The notes beneath the pieces are model-generated. The model saw nothing but the letters and a program-made list of their open reading frames with translations. It was not told the origin of the DNA and did no database searches. 64,000 nt of DNA. Source: Vibrio sagamiensis NBRC 104589. GTDB lineage: Bacteria; Pseudomonadota; Gammaproteobacteria; Enterobacterales; Vibrionaceae. Of the stretch, positions 22,098 through 30,954 are shown piece after piece (position 1 is the stretch's first letter; every line of letters begins with the position of its first letter). The stretch is taken from positions 1-64,000 of the forward strand of contig NZ_BJXJ01000014.1 of the NCBI RefSeq assembly GCF_007990935.1. The letters run 5' to 3'. Made by a program: the position numbers and the translations under genes.

Positions 22098-23348
22098 TTA
22101 AGCATAGACAGGCAAGCGCTTACAGATTGTGAGTACTTTCTGCTTAGTTGCTTCGATCACTTCCTCATTGCCAATGTTATCTAAAACATCGCACATCCAA
22201 TTAGCCAACTCTTTTGAGTCTTCTTCAGTAAAACCACGGCGAGTGATCGCAGGGGTACCAACACGGATACCAGAAGTTACAAATGGACTGCGTGGATCGT
22301 TAGGAACAGAGTTCTTGTTGACTGTGATATTTGCCGCGCCAAGTGCAGCATCAGCGTCTTTACCCGTAATATCTTTATCAATTAGATCAACAAGGAATAA
22401 ATGATTCTCAGTACCGTTAGAAACCACCTTGTAGCCACGCTCTTGGAATTGACCTACCATTGCTTTGGCATTTTTCACAACGCGAGCTTGGTAAGCTTTG
22501 AATTCAGGTTCCATTGCTTCTTTGAACGCAACCGCTTTACCAGCGATAACGTGCATTAGAGGACCACCTTGACCGCCAGGGAATACCGCTGAATTCAGCT
22601 TCTTGTACATATCTTCACCTGCGTTAGACAGGATCAGACCACCACGAGGGCCCGCAAGCGTTTTATGTGTTGTTGTTGTGACAACATGTGCATGCGGTAC
22701 TGGTGTTGGGTATTCTCCCGCTGCGATCAAACCAGCAACGTGAGCCATATCGACAAATAAGTAAGCGCCGACTTTATCCGCGATTTCACGCATTTTTTTC
22801 CAGTCTACGATTTGCGAGTATGCTGAAAAACCACCGATGATCATCTTAGGTTTGTGTTCAAGAGCAAGTTGCTCCATCTCGTCGTAGTTAATTTGGCCCG
22901 CTTCATCGATACCGTAAGGAATGATGTTGTAGTGTTTACCAGAAAAGTTAACTGGAGAACCGTGCGTTAGGTGGCCACCGTGAGCAAGGCTCATACCGAG
23001 AACCGTATCACCTGGATTCAGTAGCGCCATATAAACTGCACTGTTAGCTTGTGAACCTGAGTGAGGTTGAACGTTAGCATATTCACAACCAAATAGTTGG
23101 CATGCACGATCAATAGCCAGTGATTCCGCTTTATCTACATACTCACAACCACCATAGTAACGCTTACCTGGGTAACCCTCTGCGTATTTATTCGTTAGCT
23201 GAGAGCCTTGTGCTTCCATCACACGTGGGCTTGTGTAGTTTTCAGAGGCGATGAGCTCAATATGTTCTTCTTGACGAAGAGTCTCTTCCTGAATGGCTGC
23301 GAACAGTTCCGCATCGTAATCTGCAATGTTCATATCACGCTTAAGCAT
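22098..23348 (-). CDS. glyA: Serine hydroxymethyltransferase
   Basis: A PLP enzyme of 416 residues that interconverts serine and glycine with tetrahydrofolate, the main source of one-carbon units. The PLP lysine is in [14 protein letters not shown]. The N-terminus [12 protein letters not shown] is typical. The start at 23348 is backed by AGGAGA (23354-23359 on the minus strand); the frame is open for 21 further codons upstream without support. A consensus PurR box lies about 60 bp upstream, consistent with purine control known for E. coli glyA. Confidence 0.97.
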   Translation of the reverse strand: MLKRDMNIADYDAELFAAIQEETLRQEEHIELIASENYTSPRVMEAQGSQLTNKYAEGYPGKRYYGGCEYVDKAESLAIDRACQLFGCEYANVQPHSGSQANSAVYMALLNPGDTVLGMSLAHGGHLTHGSPVNFSGKHYNIIPYGIDEAGQINYDEMEQLALEHKPKMIIGGFSAYSQIVDWKKMREIADKVGAYLFVDMAHVAGLIAAGEYPTPVPHAHVVTTTTHKTLAGPRGGLILSNAGEDMYKKLNSAVFPGGQGGPLMHVIAGKAVAFKEAMEPEFKAYQARVVKNAKAMVGQFQERGYKVVSNGTENHLFLVDLIDKDITGKDADAALGAANITVNKNSVPNDPRSPFVTSGIRVGTPAITRRGFTEEDSKELANWMCDVLDNIGNEEVIEATKQKVLTICKRLPVYA

Positions 23349-23405
23349 CTGTATCTCCTGACTCAGATTAATACTGAAAGTTACAAAAAAACCAAATAAC
23401 GACCA

Positions 23406-23421
23406 ACGCAAACGTTTTCGT
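23406..23421 (-). promoter_or_regulatory. PurR box upstream of glyA
   Basis: ACGCAAACGTTTTCGT matches the PurR operator consensus over its full 16 bases. It lies 58 bp before the glyA start codon, the expected place for purine repression of one-carbon synthesis. Confidence 0.85.
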
Positions 23422-23567
23422 CACTCTAATGGCGCGCATTCTACATAATTTGATCTTGGTCATAAAGAGAAATTTACTATTTTCTCATGCAGTTTTTTCA
23501 TTGCGCCATTTAAAATAAATCATCACCAAAGACTGGTCGCGAGTAAAAACGACTGTGTCAATTATTT

Positions 23568-23610
23568 GCTTTACACTGTGTAAAGCTAAAATTACAGCGA
23601 TATGCTGTAA
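23568..23610. promoter_or_regulatory. Tandem palindromes upstream of yitT-like gene (TyrR-like?)
   Basis: A 19-bp palindrome, GCTTTACACTGTGTAAAGC (23568-23586), is followed by TTACAGC-GATAT-GCTGTAA (23592-23610). Across the junction, TGTAAA-N6-ATTACA (23579-23596) matches a TyrR box (TGTAAA-N6-TTTACA) with one mismatch. The pair lies 82 bp before the gene start. The regulator is not certain. Confidence 0.5.
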
Positions 23611-23691
23611 ATTCTACCCTTTTACTACCGAAAAGATCATCTTTTTACTACTATTCCCGCCCGATTTATTACCGACCCTGATAGAAAATAC

Positions 23692-24294
23692 ATGGAAATA
23701 CATTCACGCAAAGAAGACTGGATAGCAATTTTAACCGGCACTTTTTTAGTCGCTCAAGGTGTCTTTTTTCTCCAGTCTGCAGATCTTCTCACTGGTGGAA
23801 CAACTGGATTGGCTTTGCTTATCAGCCAATTTACCCCTTTTAGCTTTGGTTTGCTGTACTTTTTGGTCAATTGCCCTTTTTACCTACTTGCGTGGAAAAG
23901 GTTTGGTCGTCGTTTTGCGATCAACAGTGCGATATCAGGGGCATTAGTATCGGTAATGACTGATCATTTCTCGTTACTGATCTCCTTAGAGTCAATAAAT
24001 AATGTCTACTGTGCGCTAGCGGGTGGCTTATTAATGGGATTGGGGATGTTGATTCTATTTCGTCACCGCTCAAGTTTGGGCGGCTTCAATGTGTTATGCC
24101 TTTTCATTCAAGACAAGTTCGGAATCTCTGTTGGCAAAACTCAGATGACTATCGATGCCTGTATTTTGTTTGCTTCTTGCTTCTTCGTGACACCTGAAGC
24201 GATTGCATTATCAATTTTAGGTGCCTTGGCCCTCAACCTTGTTCTGGCCATGAACCATAAGCCTAACCGATATTCGGTTACTTATGGCGTATGA
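23692..24294 (+). CDS. YitT family membrane protein
   Basis: A 200-residue polytopic protein with five or six hydrophobic segments and the YitT/DUF161 pattern (LLTGGTTGLALLIS near the N-terminus, SSLGGFNVLCLFIQDKFG further on). It is presumably an inner-membrane transporter of unknown substrate. The short form lacks the C-terminal DUF2179 domain of Bacillus YitT. Palindromic operator-like sites precede it, and an inverted repeat follows. Confidence 0.8.
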   Translation: MEIHSRKEDWIAILTGTFLVAQGVFFLQSADLLTGGTTGLALLISQFTPFSFGLLYFLVNCPFYLLAWKRFGRRFAINSAISGALVSVMTDHFSLLISLESINNVYCALAGGLLMGLGMLILFRHRSSLGGFNVLCLFIQDKFGISVGKTQMTIDACILFASCFFVTPEAIALSILGALALNLVLAMNHKPNRYSVTYGV

Positions 24295-24347
24295 ATTAAG
24301 CAAGTAGCAAACATTCAGTTCAGCTAAGTGTAACGTCAGTTAAGTCA

Positions 24348-24394
24348 GAGACACTTATACCTAGCCAACTCAAGGTGCTTGGTATAAGTGTCTC
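24348..24394. repeat. Large inverted repeat between yitT-like gene and gmhB
   Basis: GAGACACTTATACC (24348-24361) and its exact complement (24381-24394) flank a 19-nt loop that itself contains AGC/GCT. It ends 7 bp before the gmhB stop and could terminate both converging genes. The inner part (AACTCAAGGTGCTTGGTAT) resembles a dispersed family of palindromes found elsewhere in the window. Confidence 0.7.
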
Positions 24395-24401
24395 AGAGAT
24401 A

Positions 24402-24953
24402 TCATTGAGCGAGATAGTTCGGCACGTCCGTGATACTGTCCAGCACCACACTGGCAAGCTGTTCACCTTGAGAGGTAATTGGCTTACCCGTGCGTACCAG
24501 AATTTTAGTACCCACTCCCGCAGCCTCAGCAGCCATCATATCTTCAGCTTTATCACCAATCATCACTGATTTAGCCATATCAATTTTCAAGAAATCACGG
24601 GCAGAGATAAACATTCCAGGCTTTGGCTTACGACAATCGCAATCTTGCTTGTATTCACCAATGCCATGCTCAGGGTGATGTGGACAGTAATAAATTCCAT
24701 CAAGCTCCACACCATTATCCACAAAGTTCCAGTCCATCCATTGAGTCAGAGATAAAAAACGATCTTCGCTAAACTTGCCACGAGCGATACCAGACTGGTT
24801 AGTCACTAGAACAAGTAAATACCCAAGATCTTTCAACGCTTTTGCCGCTTCAAACACGCCTTCGATATACTCAAAATCATGTTCATCATGTACATAACCG
24901 TGATCGACATTGATCACCCCATCACGATCGATAAAAACAGCAGGTTTTGCCAA
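24402..24953 (-). CDS. gmhB: D-glycero-beta-D-manno-heptose-1,7-bisphosphate 7-phosphatase
   Basis: A HAD-superfamily phosphatase of 183 residues in ADP-heptose synthesis for the LPS inner core. HAD motif I is [11 protein letters not shown], motif II is [10 protein letters not shown], and a zinc site is formed by CPHHPEHG and CDCRKP. Motif IV is [16 protein letters not shown]. The gene is divergent from metN, the same neighbourhood as in E. coli, but an IS66 remnant now lies between them. Confidence 0.95.
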   Translation of the reverse strand: MAKPAVFIDRDGVINVDHGYVHDEHDFEYIEGVFEAAKALKDLGYLLVLVTNQSGIARGKFSEDRFLSLTQWMDWNFVDNGVELDGIYYCPHHPEHGIGEYKQDCDCRKPKPGMFISARDFLKIDMAKSVMIGDKAEDMMAAEAAGVGTKILVRTGKPITSQGEQLASVVLDSITDVPNYLAQ

Positions 24954-25156
24954 AATGTATTCTCTATTAGCTCGGTTTGAATAGATTATTACACACCTTA
25001 CTCACTTCAGCACGATCTGATTATATCCAAGTAACTCCATATACTTAATTCAGAATGATGTTACGAGTCGAATTAAGGGAAGCAACAAAGCGTCATAGCG
25101 GACTCTTTCTTAACTTTTACAAAGAGAAAGTTGTCTGAAAGAGCTTGGTCAACGAT
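24954..25156. other. gmhB promoter region and IS66 remnant flank
   Basis: It holds the gmhB promoter, a partial copy of the dispersed ATACCCAAGT-type repeat at 25021-25050 (TATCCAAGTAACTCC), and about 80 bp that run into the truncated IS66 tnpC. No gene is seen. Confidence 0.45.
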
Positions 25157-25489
25157 TCAAGGTTTTGAGGGGATATTCTTCACATTAGACTTTGCAGCGT
25201 CGGGCGAGTCTGCGCCCGAGCAGTAGAGCCACATATAACACTGTTTATCTTCTTTGAGGACATTGAGCGGCGTTTCATCCGCCTGTACCACCACTTGTTG
25301 AAGTAGATGCTCTTTTAAGGTGGCATAGAGTGGTTTGAACTTATCACTGACTTGGATAACCCACCTTGCCATAGTGGTTAGTGATAGCTCGATACCTGGC
25401 TGGTTAAACAGCGACTCTTGGCGGTACATTGGCATTGCGTATTGATATTTGCCAAGGAATGATGTTGGCCAACAAGCTTTCCGTGGCAA
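25157..25489 (-). pseudogene. IS66-family transposase TnpC, internal fragment
   Basis: About 110 codons matching the central part of the IS66 TnpC transposase: LPRKACWP, YAMPMYRQESLFNQPGIELSLTTMARWVIQ, FKPLYATLKEHLL and the QADETPLNVL block. The last is the conserved (H/Q)ADET catalytic segment. The N-terminal half and everything after GADSPDAAKSNVKN are missing. With less than a quarter of a normal 500-residue transposase left, it cannot be active. Confidence 0.85.
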
Positions 25490-25494
25490 AGCTT

Positions 25495-25602
25495 TTAGGG
25501 ATTGATTTCATTGAGCTTACAAAATGCAAGCGTTGACAATGAACTCGATTCAGATTGCTCGATGAGCTTTTGCCATTCTTGATTAGTGTGTCGTTTTCCC
25601 AT
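25495..25602 (-). pseudogene. IS66 accessory protein TnpA, N-terminal fragment
   Basis: A 35-codon reading frame begins MGKRHTNQEWQKLIEQSE and continues with SSLSTLAFCKLNEINP before a stop. This matches the N-terminal helix-turn-helix start of IS66 TnpA (pattern: EW..LI...E.SG.S...FC...). The family protein is about 100-130 residues, so only the beginning is left. It lies in another frame than the tnpC fragment that follows 5 bp downstream on the minus strand. Confidence 0.7.
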
Positions 25603-25960
25603 TTCAAATCTCCTTATGGTTGGAGACTTGATCTTATTCTTCGTGCTAGGTGATTAGAATGCGGGGTTTATGATGCGCTTCCCCCTCAAGTCAGGGTGAT
25701 TCAGGTTTCTTTCAACCTGACGGGTTTGCCAGCTTTGCTGGGCAAACAAAAAAGAACCCCGCCTGAAAATGCCATACCAACGCACACATCATAAGATAAG
25801 TTCAGGGTGAAATGTCGCTATTTGAATTCAGCCTTAGCCATAACGCATTGCTCAATGATGAATCATAGGTAAAGTCTGACGGGGTATGAGGTTTTTGCAA
25901 CAAGCCCGTCTGAGACAAAGAGTGAGCTCAGAGAAACCGACATGATAAAAATACAATAAA
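25603..25960. other. Gene-free stretch between IS66 remnant and metN operator
   Basis: Contains several short inverted repeats: AGGTT/AACCT near 25703-25718, GTTTGCC (25724-25730) with GGCAAAC (25741-25747) followed by an A run, and GACGGG/CCCGTC near 25879-25911. Part of it may be the old left end of the insertion element. No ORF or RNA gene is supported. Confidence 0.45.
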
Positions 25961-25969
25961 TAACCATTT

Positions 25970-25985
25970 AGACGTCTAGACGTAA
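25970..25985 (+). promoter_or_regulatory. MetJ operator (two tandem met boxes) upstream of metNIQ
   Basis: AGACGTCT, an exact met box, is directly followed by AGACGTAA, giving the tandem 8-bp array that MetJ dimers bind cooperatively. It lies 80 bp before the metN GTG start. It identifies the downstream ABC transporter as methionine-specific and SAM/MetJ-repressed. Confidence 0.88.
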
Positions 25986-26064
25986 AAATATCTATTGACT
26001 TAAATAACAGGACACCCTAGCATCGAAAAGAATTGATATCCAATATCTATGTGTAGGTTTAAGT

Positions 26065-27099
26065 GTGATAGAAATCAAAAATGTAAATAAAATATTCAAC
26101 CAAGGCAATAAGGAAATTGTTGCCCTTAAAGATATTAACTTAACAATTACGAAAGGGGCTATCTTTGGGGTCATTGGTTCTTCTGGTGCCGGTAAAAGCA
26201 CTCTAATACGTTGTGTAAACATGCTCGAGGCACCTACTTCAGGCACAATAGTAATTGATGGTGTTGATTTAACAACGCTCAACAAAAAACAGTTGAGTGT
26301 CGCTAGACGTGATATCGGCATGATTTTCCAGCATTTCAATTTGCTCTCATCGCGTAATGTGTTCGATAACGTAGCTCTTCCACTTGAACTCGCAGGGGTT
26401 AAACAATCAGATATCACTCTTAAGGTCACAGAACTGCTTAGTCTCGTCGGCCTAGCAGATAAGCATGAGAGTTACCCAAGTAATCTCAGTGGTGGCCAAA
26501 AACAGCGTGTGGCCATTGCTCGTGCATTAGCCTCAGCTCCAAAAATTTTGCTGTGTGATGAAGCAACCAGTGCACTCGACCCTGCAACGACTCACTCTAT
26601 TCTTGAGCTATTAAAAGAAATCAACCGTAAACTAAAAATTACTATATTGTTAATTACCCACGAGATGGAAGTAGTGAAGAGTATATGTCAACAAGTTGCC
26701 ATTATTGGAGGGGGAGAATTGGTTGAAAAAGGCACTGTTGGAGAGATCTTCGCGCACCCTAAAACTGAACTGGCACATAATTTTATTCGCTCAACACTAG
26801 ATCTTTCTATCCCTGAAGATTATCAGATACGCTTACAAGCAATTCGCACAAAAGGCAGCTACCCATTAGTTCGGTTAGAGTTTAATGGTGCGACTGTCGA
26901 TGCTCCTTTAGTAACTCAAATTGCCCGTAAGTTCAACATTGACGTAAGTATTTTAAGCTCCGATTTAGACTATGCTGGTGGCGTTAAGTTTGGCATGATG
27001 GTTGCTGAACTATTTGGTAATGAATCTGACGATAATGCGGCAATTGACTTCTTACGAGAACATAATGTAAAGGTAGAGGTGCTTGGCTATGTCCTTTAA
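26065..27099 (+). CDS. metN: D/L-methionine ABC transporter, ATPase MetN
   Basis: A 344-residue ABC ATPase. Walker A is GSSGAGKST, the signature LSGGQKQR, and Walker [14 protein letters not shown]. The C-terminal NIL/ACT-like domain (about residues 265-344, [16 protein letters not shown]) is the methionine-sensing domain that inhibits transport when substrate is plentiful. The start is GTG at 26065. Its end overlaps metI by 11 bases. MetJ boxes upstream support the assignment. Confidence 0.96.
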   Translation: MIEIKNVNKIFNQGNKEIVALKDINLTITKGAIFGVIGSSGAGKSTLIRCVNMLEAPTSGTIVIDGVDLTTLNKKQLSVARRDIGMIFQHFNLLSSRNVFDNVALPLELAGVKQSDITLKVTELLSLVGLADKHESYPSNLSGGQKQRVAIARALASAPKILLCDEATSALDPATTHSILELLKEINRKLKITILLITHEMEVVKSICQQVAIIGGGELVEKGTVGEIFAHPKTELAHNFIRSTLDLSIPEDYQIRLQAIRTKGSYPLVRLEFNGATVDAPLVTQIARKFNIDVSILSSDLDYAGGVKFGMMVAELFGNESDDNAAIDFLREHNVKVEVLGYVL

Positions 27100-27766
27100 T
27101 ACATTTTTTAATTGGTTTGATCTCAATGGCCAACTCCTTCTCAATGCAACTTGGGAAACGATCTACATGGTTGCCGTCGCAGGTTTAGTGGGTTTTGCTA
27201 TCGGTACCCCTCTTGGTGTCATTCTACATACGACAAAAAAAGGAGGTTTACTGGAAAACTCTCGTATCAACCGTCTACTAGGTGCGATCGTCAATATTGG
27301 ACGATCCATTCCTTTTCTTGTTTTAATGGTTGCAATCATTCCGGTCACTAAATTTTTAATAGGGACGTTTATCGGTACAACCGCCGCCATTGTGCCTCTT
27401 ACTATTGGCGCTGTCCCATTCGTTGCTCGCTTAATTGAGGGGGCTTTATTAGAAGTACCTTCAGGGCTTGTTGAGGCAGCACAATCCATGGGAGCAACAC
27501 CACAACAAATAATAACTAAAATTCTGCTTCCTGAAGCCTTACCGACTATTGTTAATTCAGTGACTATTACTTTAGTAACACTGGTAAGCTACTCAGCAAT
27601 GGCAGGTACAGTAGGAGGTGGTGGTCTAGGCGACGTTGCTATTCGCTATGGCTTCCACCGCTATGATACTGTCATTATGACCATTACTGTAGTGATGTTA
27701 ATTCTTTTAGTACAAGTTATTCAGTCTATCGGTGATGCTATTGTTCGCCGAGTAGACCACAGGTAA
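27089..27766 (+). CDS. metI: Methionine ABC transporter permease MetI
   Basis: A 225-residue inner-membrane permease with five hydrophobic segments and the EAA loop [24 protein letters not shown] that docks onto MetN. The start ATG at 27089 has GAGG 9 bp upstream, inside metN. A TTG two codons earlier is less likely. It overlaps the metN end and is followed 34 bp later by metQ. Confidence 0.95.
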   Translation: MSFNTFFNWFDLNGQLLLNATWETIYMVAVAGLVGFAIGTPLGVILHTTKKGGLLENSRINRLLGAIVNIGRSIPFLVLMVAIIPVTKFLIGTFIGTTAAIVPLTIGAVPFVARLIEGALLEVPSGLVEAAQSMGATPQQIITKILLPEALPTIVNSVTITLVTLVSYSAMAGTVGGGGLGDVAIRYGFHRYDTVIMTITVVMLILLVQVIQSIGDAIVRRVDHR

Positions 27767-27800
27767 GAATTTAAAAATATTAAATAATGAGGGGATATCC

Positions 27801-28610
27801 ATGAATTTCAGCCTAAAGCATTTTTTCTCAGCAGCCACCGCCAGCTCTTTGCTTCTACTATCTGGGTGTGGCGACAAAGCAGCAGATAGTAATACCATCA
27901 AAGTTGGTGTTATGGCAGGAGCTGAAGCACAAGTAGCCGAAGTGGCCAAAAAAGTGGCCAAACAACAATATGGATTAGATGTTGAATTAGTAACCTTTAC
28001 TGATTACGTAACACCAAATGCAGCTTTAGATGACGGCTCTATTGATGCAAACGCCTTCCAACATAAACCGTATCTCGATAAACAAGTAACAGATAGAGAC
28101 TATAAACTGGTCACAGCAGGTAATTCCTTTGTTTACCCTATTGCCGGTTACTCTAAGCAAGTAAAATCTGTAGAAGACATTAAAGATAATGCACGCATTG
28201 CTGTACCAAATGATCCTACAAACCTAGGGCGTTCTCTATTATTACTTGAGCACCAAGGCCTCATTGAATTACGTGAAGGTGCAGGTTTACTTGCGACGGT
28301 ACGTGACATTGTAGGGAATCCCAAAAATATCAAAATCGTAGAATTAGATGCAGCTCAGTTACCTCGCTCTCTCGATGATGTCGATCTCGCAATCATCAAT
28401 ACCACTTACGCCAGTTCTATTAATCTAACACCAGAGCGTGATGGTATCTTCGTAGAAGACAAAGAGTCACCTTATGTAAACTTAATCGTCGCACGTGAGG
28501 ATAACGTTCAATCTATTAACATACAAAACTTTGTTAAGGCATATCAAACTGAAGATGTTTACCAAGCAGCAAAAGATATTTTTAAAGGTGGTGTTGTAAA
28601 AGGTTGGTAA
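27801..28610 (+). CDS. metQ: Methionine-binding lipoprotein MetQ
   Basis: A 269-residue substrate-binding protein of the NlpA family, anchored as a lipoprotein. The signal peptide ends with lipobox LLSGCGDK. The mature part has the family blocks KVGVMAGAEAQVAEVA and DANAFQHKPYLDKQV, and VPNDPTNLGRSLLLLE. It delivers methionine to MetI/MetN. A strong terminator follows at 28648. Confidence 0.95.
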   Translation: MNFSLKHFFSAATASSLLLLSGCGDKAADSNTIKVGVMAGAEAQVAEVAKKVAKQQYGLDVELVTFTDYVTPNAALDDGSIDANAFQHKPYLDKQVTDRDYKLVTAGNSFVYPIAGYSKQVKSVEDIKDNARIAVPNDPTNLGRSLLLLEHQGLIELREGAGLLATVRDIVGNPKNIKIVELDAAQLPRSLDDVDLAIINTTYASSINLTPERDGIFVEDKESPYVNLIVAREDNVQSINIQNFVKAYQTEDVYQAAKDIFKGGVVKGW

Positions 28611-28647
28611 ACAACACCCGTTTATAACCCCCATATAAAAAAGAAAT

Positions 28648-28682
28648 AACAAAGCCGATGCATGCAGCATCGGCTTTGTTAT
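28648..28682 (+). terminator. Terminator of the metNIQ operon
   Basis: A perfect 14-bp stem (AACAAAGCCGATGC with its complement) around a 5-nt loop, ending in a T-rich stretch. Confidence 0.85.
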
Positions 28683-28932
28683 ATGTCTATGTGAGCACAA
28701 TGCAATAAATGGCAGTGACTCTCAATAAATGGCGAAAATAAACAGATAATCGCACTAAAATCAAAAAACAAACCGCAACATATTGATTTAAAACAAAATA
28801 AAAAATGGAACGATTTTTGCTATGTTTAATAATACTATAAATAACTCAAATGACATTATTCGAATATATGCCCAATCAATCTTAAGGTGTTGGGTGTATG
28901 AAATGGTATAATATATTTATTAGGAATTTAAA
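28683..28932. other. AT-rich gap before the hypothetical membrane protein
   Basis: About 250 bp rich in A and T. I see no ORF, RNA gene or clear operator. It presumably carries the promoter of the following gene. Confidence 0.4.
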
Positions 28933-29427
28933 ATGGGAAAATGGAAAACAAAAGGTACGTTAACAAAGTCGCTTACCTTAGGCAATCAAGATGATTGGCA
29001 AGCAGTATCTAAAGAAAAAAAATATACCAAAGGTAAATGGATACTTTTTACCATTCCATTTATAATCATTGGCTTATTGAATTATTCCTTCTCTATAATT
29101 GATAACCTGAGAGTAAAGCCAAATGATATTTCTCATGCAAAAGAAATATCCAACTATTACCACATGATGAAAAAAAAAGGATATCAATTTAATGATCACC
29201 AGGAGCAGATTTACTCATACTATGAAGCTTTTTTTGATAAAAATGGAAATTACGAGTTTTTAAACTACCCTCATGCCGTTATTTTTTATGGTTCAAAAGC
29301 ACACCGTGAAAGCTATATTTCCGCTGTAATTTTATCTAGTACTTTTCTCTTATTAGCTTTTTGTTTAAGTATCTTGTTACTCAAATTAATTCCATTTAGA
29401 AAGAATAGAAAAAACCACCTACATTAG
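28933..29427 (+). CDS. Hypothetical membrane protein with two transmembrane segments
   Basis: 164 residues not recognised as any family. A basic, charged N-terminus (about 35 residues) precedes a hydrophobic helix (ILFTIPFIIIGLLNYSFSI). A soluble, Tyr-rich segment follows (HAKEISNYYHMMKKKGYQFNDHQEQIYSYYEAFF), then a second helix (ISAVILSSTFLLLAFCLSILLL) and a short basic tail. The start has a weak AGGA-like site (TTAGGAATTTAAA). Its AT-rich base composition differs from neighbouring core genes. No function is assigned. Confidence 0.65.
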   Translation: MGKWKTKGTLTKSLTLGNQDDWQAVSKEKKYTKGKWILFTIPFIIIGLLNYSFSIIDNLRVKPNDISHAKEISNYYHMMKKKGYQFNDHQEQIYSYYEAFFDKNGNYEFLNYPHAVIFYGSKAHRESYISAVILSSTFLLLAFCLSILLLKLIPFRKNRKNHLH

Positions 29428-29500
29428 TAATCAAAAAGCCGCGTATGGAACAAACACAGTTAATTCAAACACGGCAGCAATATTAAAGTAAGAGTAAGTT

Positions 29501-29545
29501 GCATACCTAACTAAGTAGCTTGGAGTTACTTGGGCATACTTTATT
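29501..29545. repeat. Dispersed Vibrio-type intergenic palindrome copy
   Basis: On the minus strand it reads GTATGCCCAAGTAACTCCAA, then AGCTACTTAGTTAGGTATGC; inner TAACT/AGTTA and outer GCATAC/GTATGC arms are inverted. It sits just after the DUF2310 gene and resembles copies at 36252-36318 and 48962-48989. Confidence 0.55.
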
Positions 29546-30317
29546 TCAAATGATCCCAAGAGATATTTGAGACAATTCTGCAGTCATCACATTTAAAATA
29601 AAAGACATCATGTAAAGGCTCATCCAATAACCATTCTCCACCACATTTAGGACATAGGCGCGCTTTTTCTGCATCTAAAGACTCACCACCGACACGATAT
29701 TGGTAGTAATAGGTAGGGATGTGAGTAAGGTACTCAATTCGTCCTCTTAGATCCCACCCTCGTCGAAACAAAACACTGTCCACATCACAGATTTCATGCA
29801 GTGCGGCATGCTCAGCACGACATCCACCAGCCATCTGAATTTCATCACAGGCTTGCCATTCCGTTTGCCACTTCACAACTGCTTTATGATCACCATTCAA
29901 TGTGGCGGAATTTCGATATAAAGGGATCGGCAGTAAAGTATCACCACTGCGTAATGGTGAACAAGTATGCACATAAGTTGTATAGAGTACTTGCCAGCTT
30001 GGGGGACTCTCCTCTGCGGCTTGCTCAGAATTTAAGTCTCGGCCTAACAAACGCATTTTTGGCGCTAACAGCAAGGCTTCCGATAATCGGTTCATACACA
30101 CTTTAACAAAATCAGAATGGTAACGTGGGTGCAAACTATCTTGTTCTGGACAAACGACTCGGACAAAAAACTCCCCTTCTCCCATCACTATCGGAAATTC
30201 ACGCCCTAACACCTGCCCGTTATAGCGTAAGGCATCCATTAAGCCGTTGATCGCCTTATCAACAGCACTCACCGTGGTATTATCAAAACATTCAAACTGT
30301 AGCTCTAAAACGTACAT
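29541..30317 (-). CDS. DUF2310 family zinc-ribbon protein
   Basis: A 258-residue protein of the DUF2310 family, unknown function. A C-terminal zinc ribbon has CPKCGGEW and FKCDDCR. The conserved N-terminus MYVLELQFECFDN fixes the start at 30317; the frame is open for 31 codons upstream, but that part overlaps syd. The start lies directly behind the syd stop (30319), so the two are one operon. The pairing with Syd is seen in vibrios, but its meaning is unknown. Confidence 0.8.
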   Translation of the reverse strand: MYVLELQFECFDNTTVSAVDKAINGLMDALRYNGQVLGREFPIVMGEGEFFVRVVCPEQDSLHPRYHSDFVKVCMNRLSEALLLAPKMRLLGRDLNSEQAAEESPPSWQVLYTTYVHTCSPLRSGDTLLPIPLYRNSATLNGDHKAVVKWQTEWQACDEIQMAGGCRAEHAALHEICDVDSVLFRRGWDLRGRIEYLTHIPTYYYQYRVGGESLDAEKARLCPKCGGEWLLDEPLHDVFYFKCDDCRIVSNISWDHLK

Positions 30318-30318
30318 G

Positions 30319-30864
30319 TTATACCGCCACGTCAAGTTGGCTAAGAAAATCGACAATATTATCGGCAAGAACATCTCGTTTGCTGGTGCCCAAACGTTCC
30401 AAAATAACATGGCCCGTCAGGTTACAAATAGAGATAACATCCAACTCAGCTTCTGTTGTCGCAATGAATATGGTTGGCTTCAACTTCCTACGTCGCTGAG
30501 TGACCAAATGGCCAAGAATGTTTTCTTGCAAACAAGTAAAGTCTTCATCGCTCCAAACTTGCAGTAACGTCAGTTCATTATCTTGCCATTTAACGTTCAT
30601 ATCTGCGCTGTATTGACTACCATAGAAGGCTTTAATGTCATCATGAAGTAACAACTCAATTGCATGTTCAACATTAGAAAAATCTGCCGCAGCTTCACGT
30701 AAATAAGGTTTCCACAACACAATCTCACCACGCTTTTCTTCAATACAAGGTGATATCATATCAGCAAGTATTTCACTGCTCGGTAATTCGTTATACTTTT
30801 CATACCAAGCTTGTTGATAAAACTGGCTAAAACTCTGTAACGCCTGAATCACGGTTTGAGTCAT
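30319..30864 (-). CDS. syd: SecY-interacting protein Syd
   Basis: A 181-residue cytosolic protein of the Syd family, which binds SecY and may proofread the assembly of the SecYEG translocon. The family blocks are the N-terminal [20 protein letters not shown], the central [12 protein letters not shown] and [39 protein letters not shown]. Length matches E. coli Syd. It is divergent from queF with 90 bp between them. Confidence 0.93.
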   Translation of the reverse strand: MTQTVIQALQSFSQFYQQAWYEKYNELPSSEILADMISPCIEEKRGEIVLWKPYLREAAADFSNVEHAIELLLHDDIKAFYGSQYSADMNVKWQDNELTLLQVWSDEDFTCLQENILGHLVTQRRRKLKPTIFIATTEAELDVISICNLTGHVILERLGTSKRDVLADNIVDFLSQLDVAV

Positions 30865-30954
30865 GATGTCTCCTAATCATTCTCTGTCAGATAGCAATTA
30901 ATCAGCAGATTAAGTAAAATTCTCACTATTCTAATCCAAAACGATATTAATAGT

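Larger units (their letters stand above)
25157..25602 (-). mobile_element. Internally deleted IS66-family element remnant
   Basis: The first 35 codons of the accessory gene tnpA (25495-25602) lie next to an internal piece of tnpC (25157-25489). The rest of tnpA, all of tnpB and the tnpC N-terminus are deleted, as is the tnpC 3' end. The insertion lies in the intergenic space between gmhB and metNIQ. Terminal inverted repeats and a target duplication were not identified, so the outer limits are uncertain. Confidence 0.8.

Noticed and set aside
24348..24394. Inverted repeat as ends of a small transposon
   Set aside because: The arms face a 19-nt loop only and sit exactly between converging genes, so a terminator or dispersed palindrome is the simpler reading.
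30865..30954. preQ1 riboswitch in front of queF
   Set aside because: The 90-bp gap is shared with the syd promoter and shows no preQ1 aptamer consensus.
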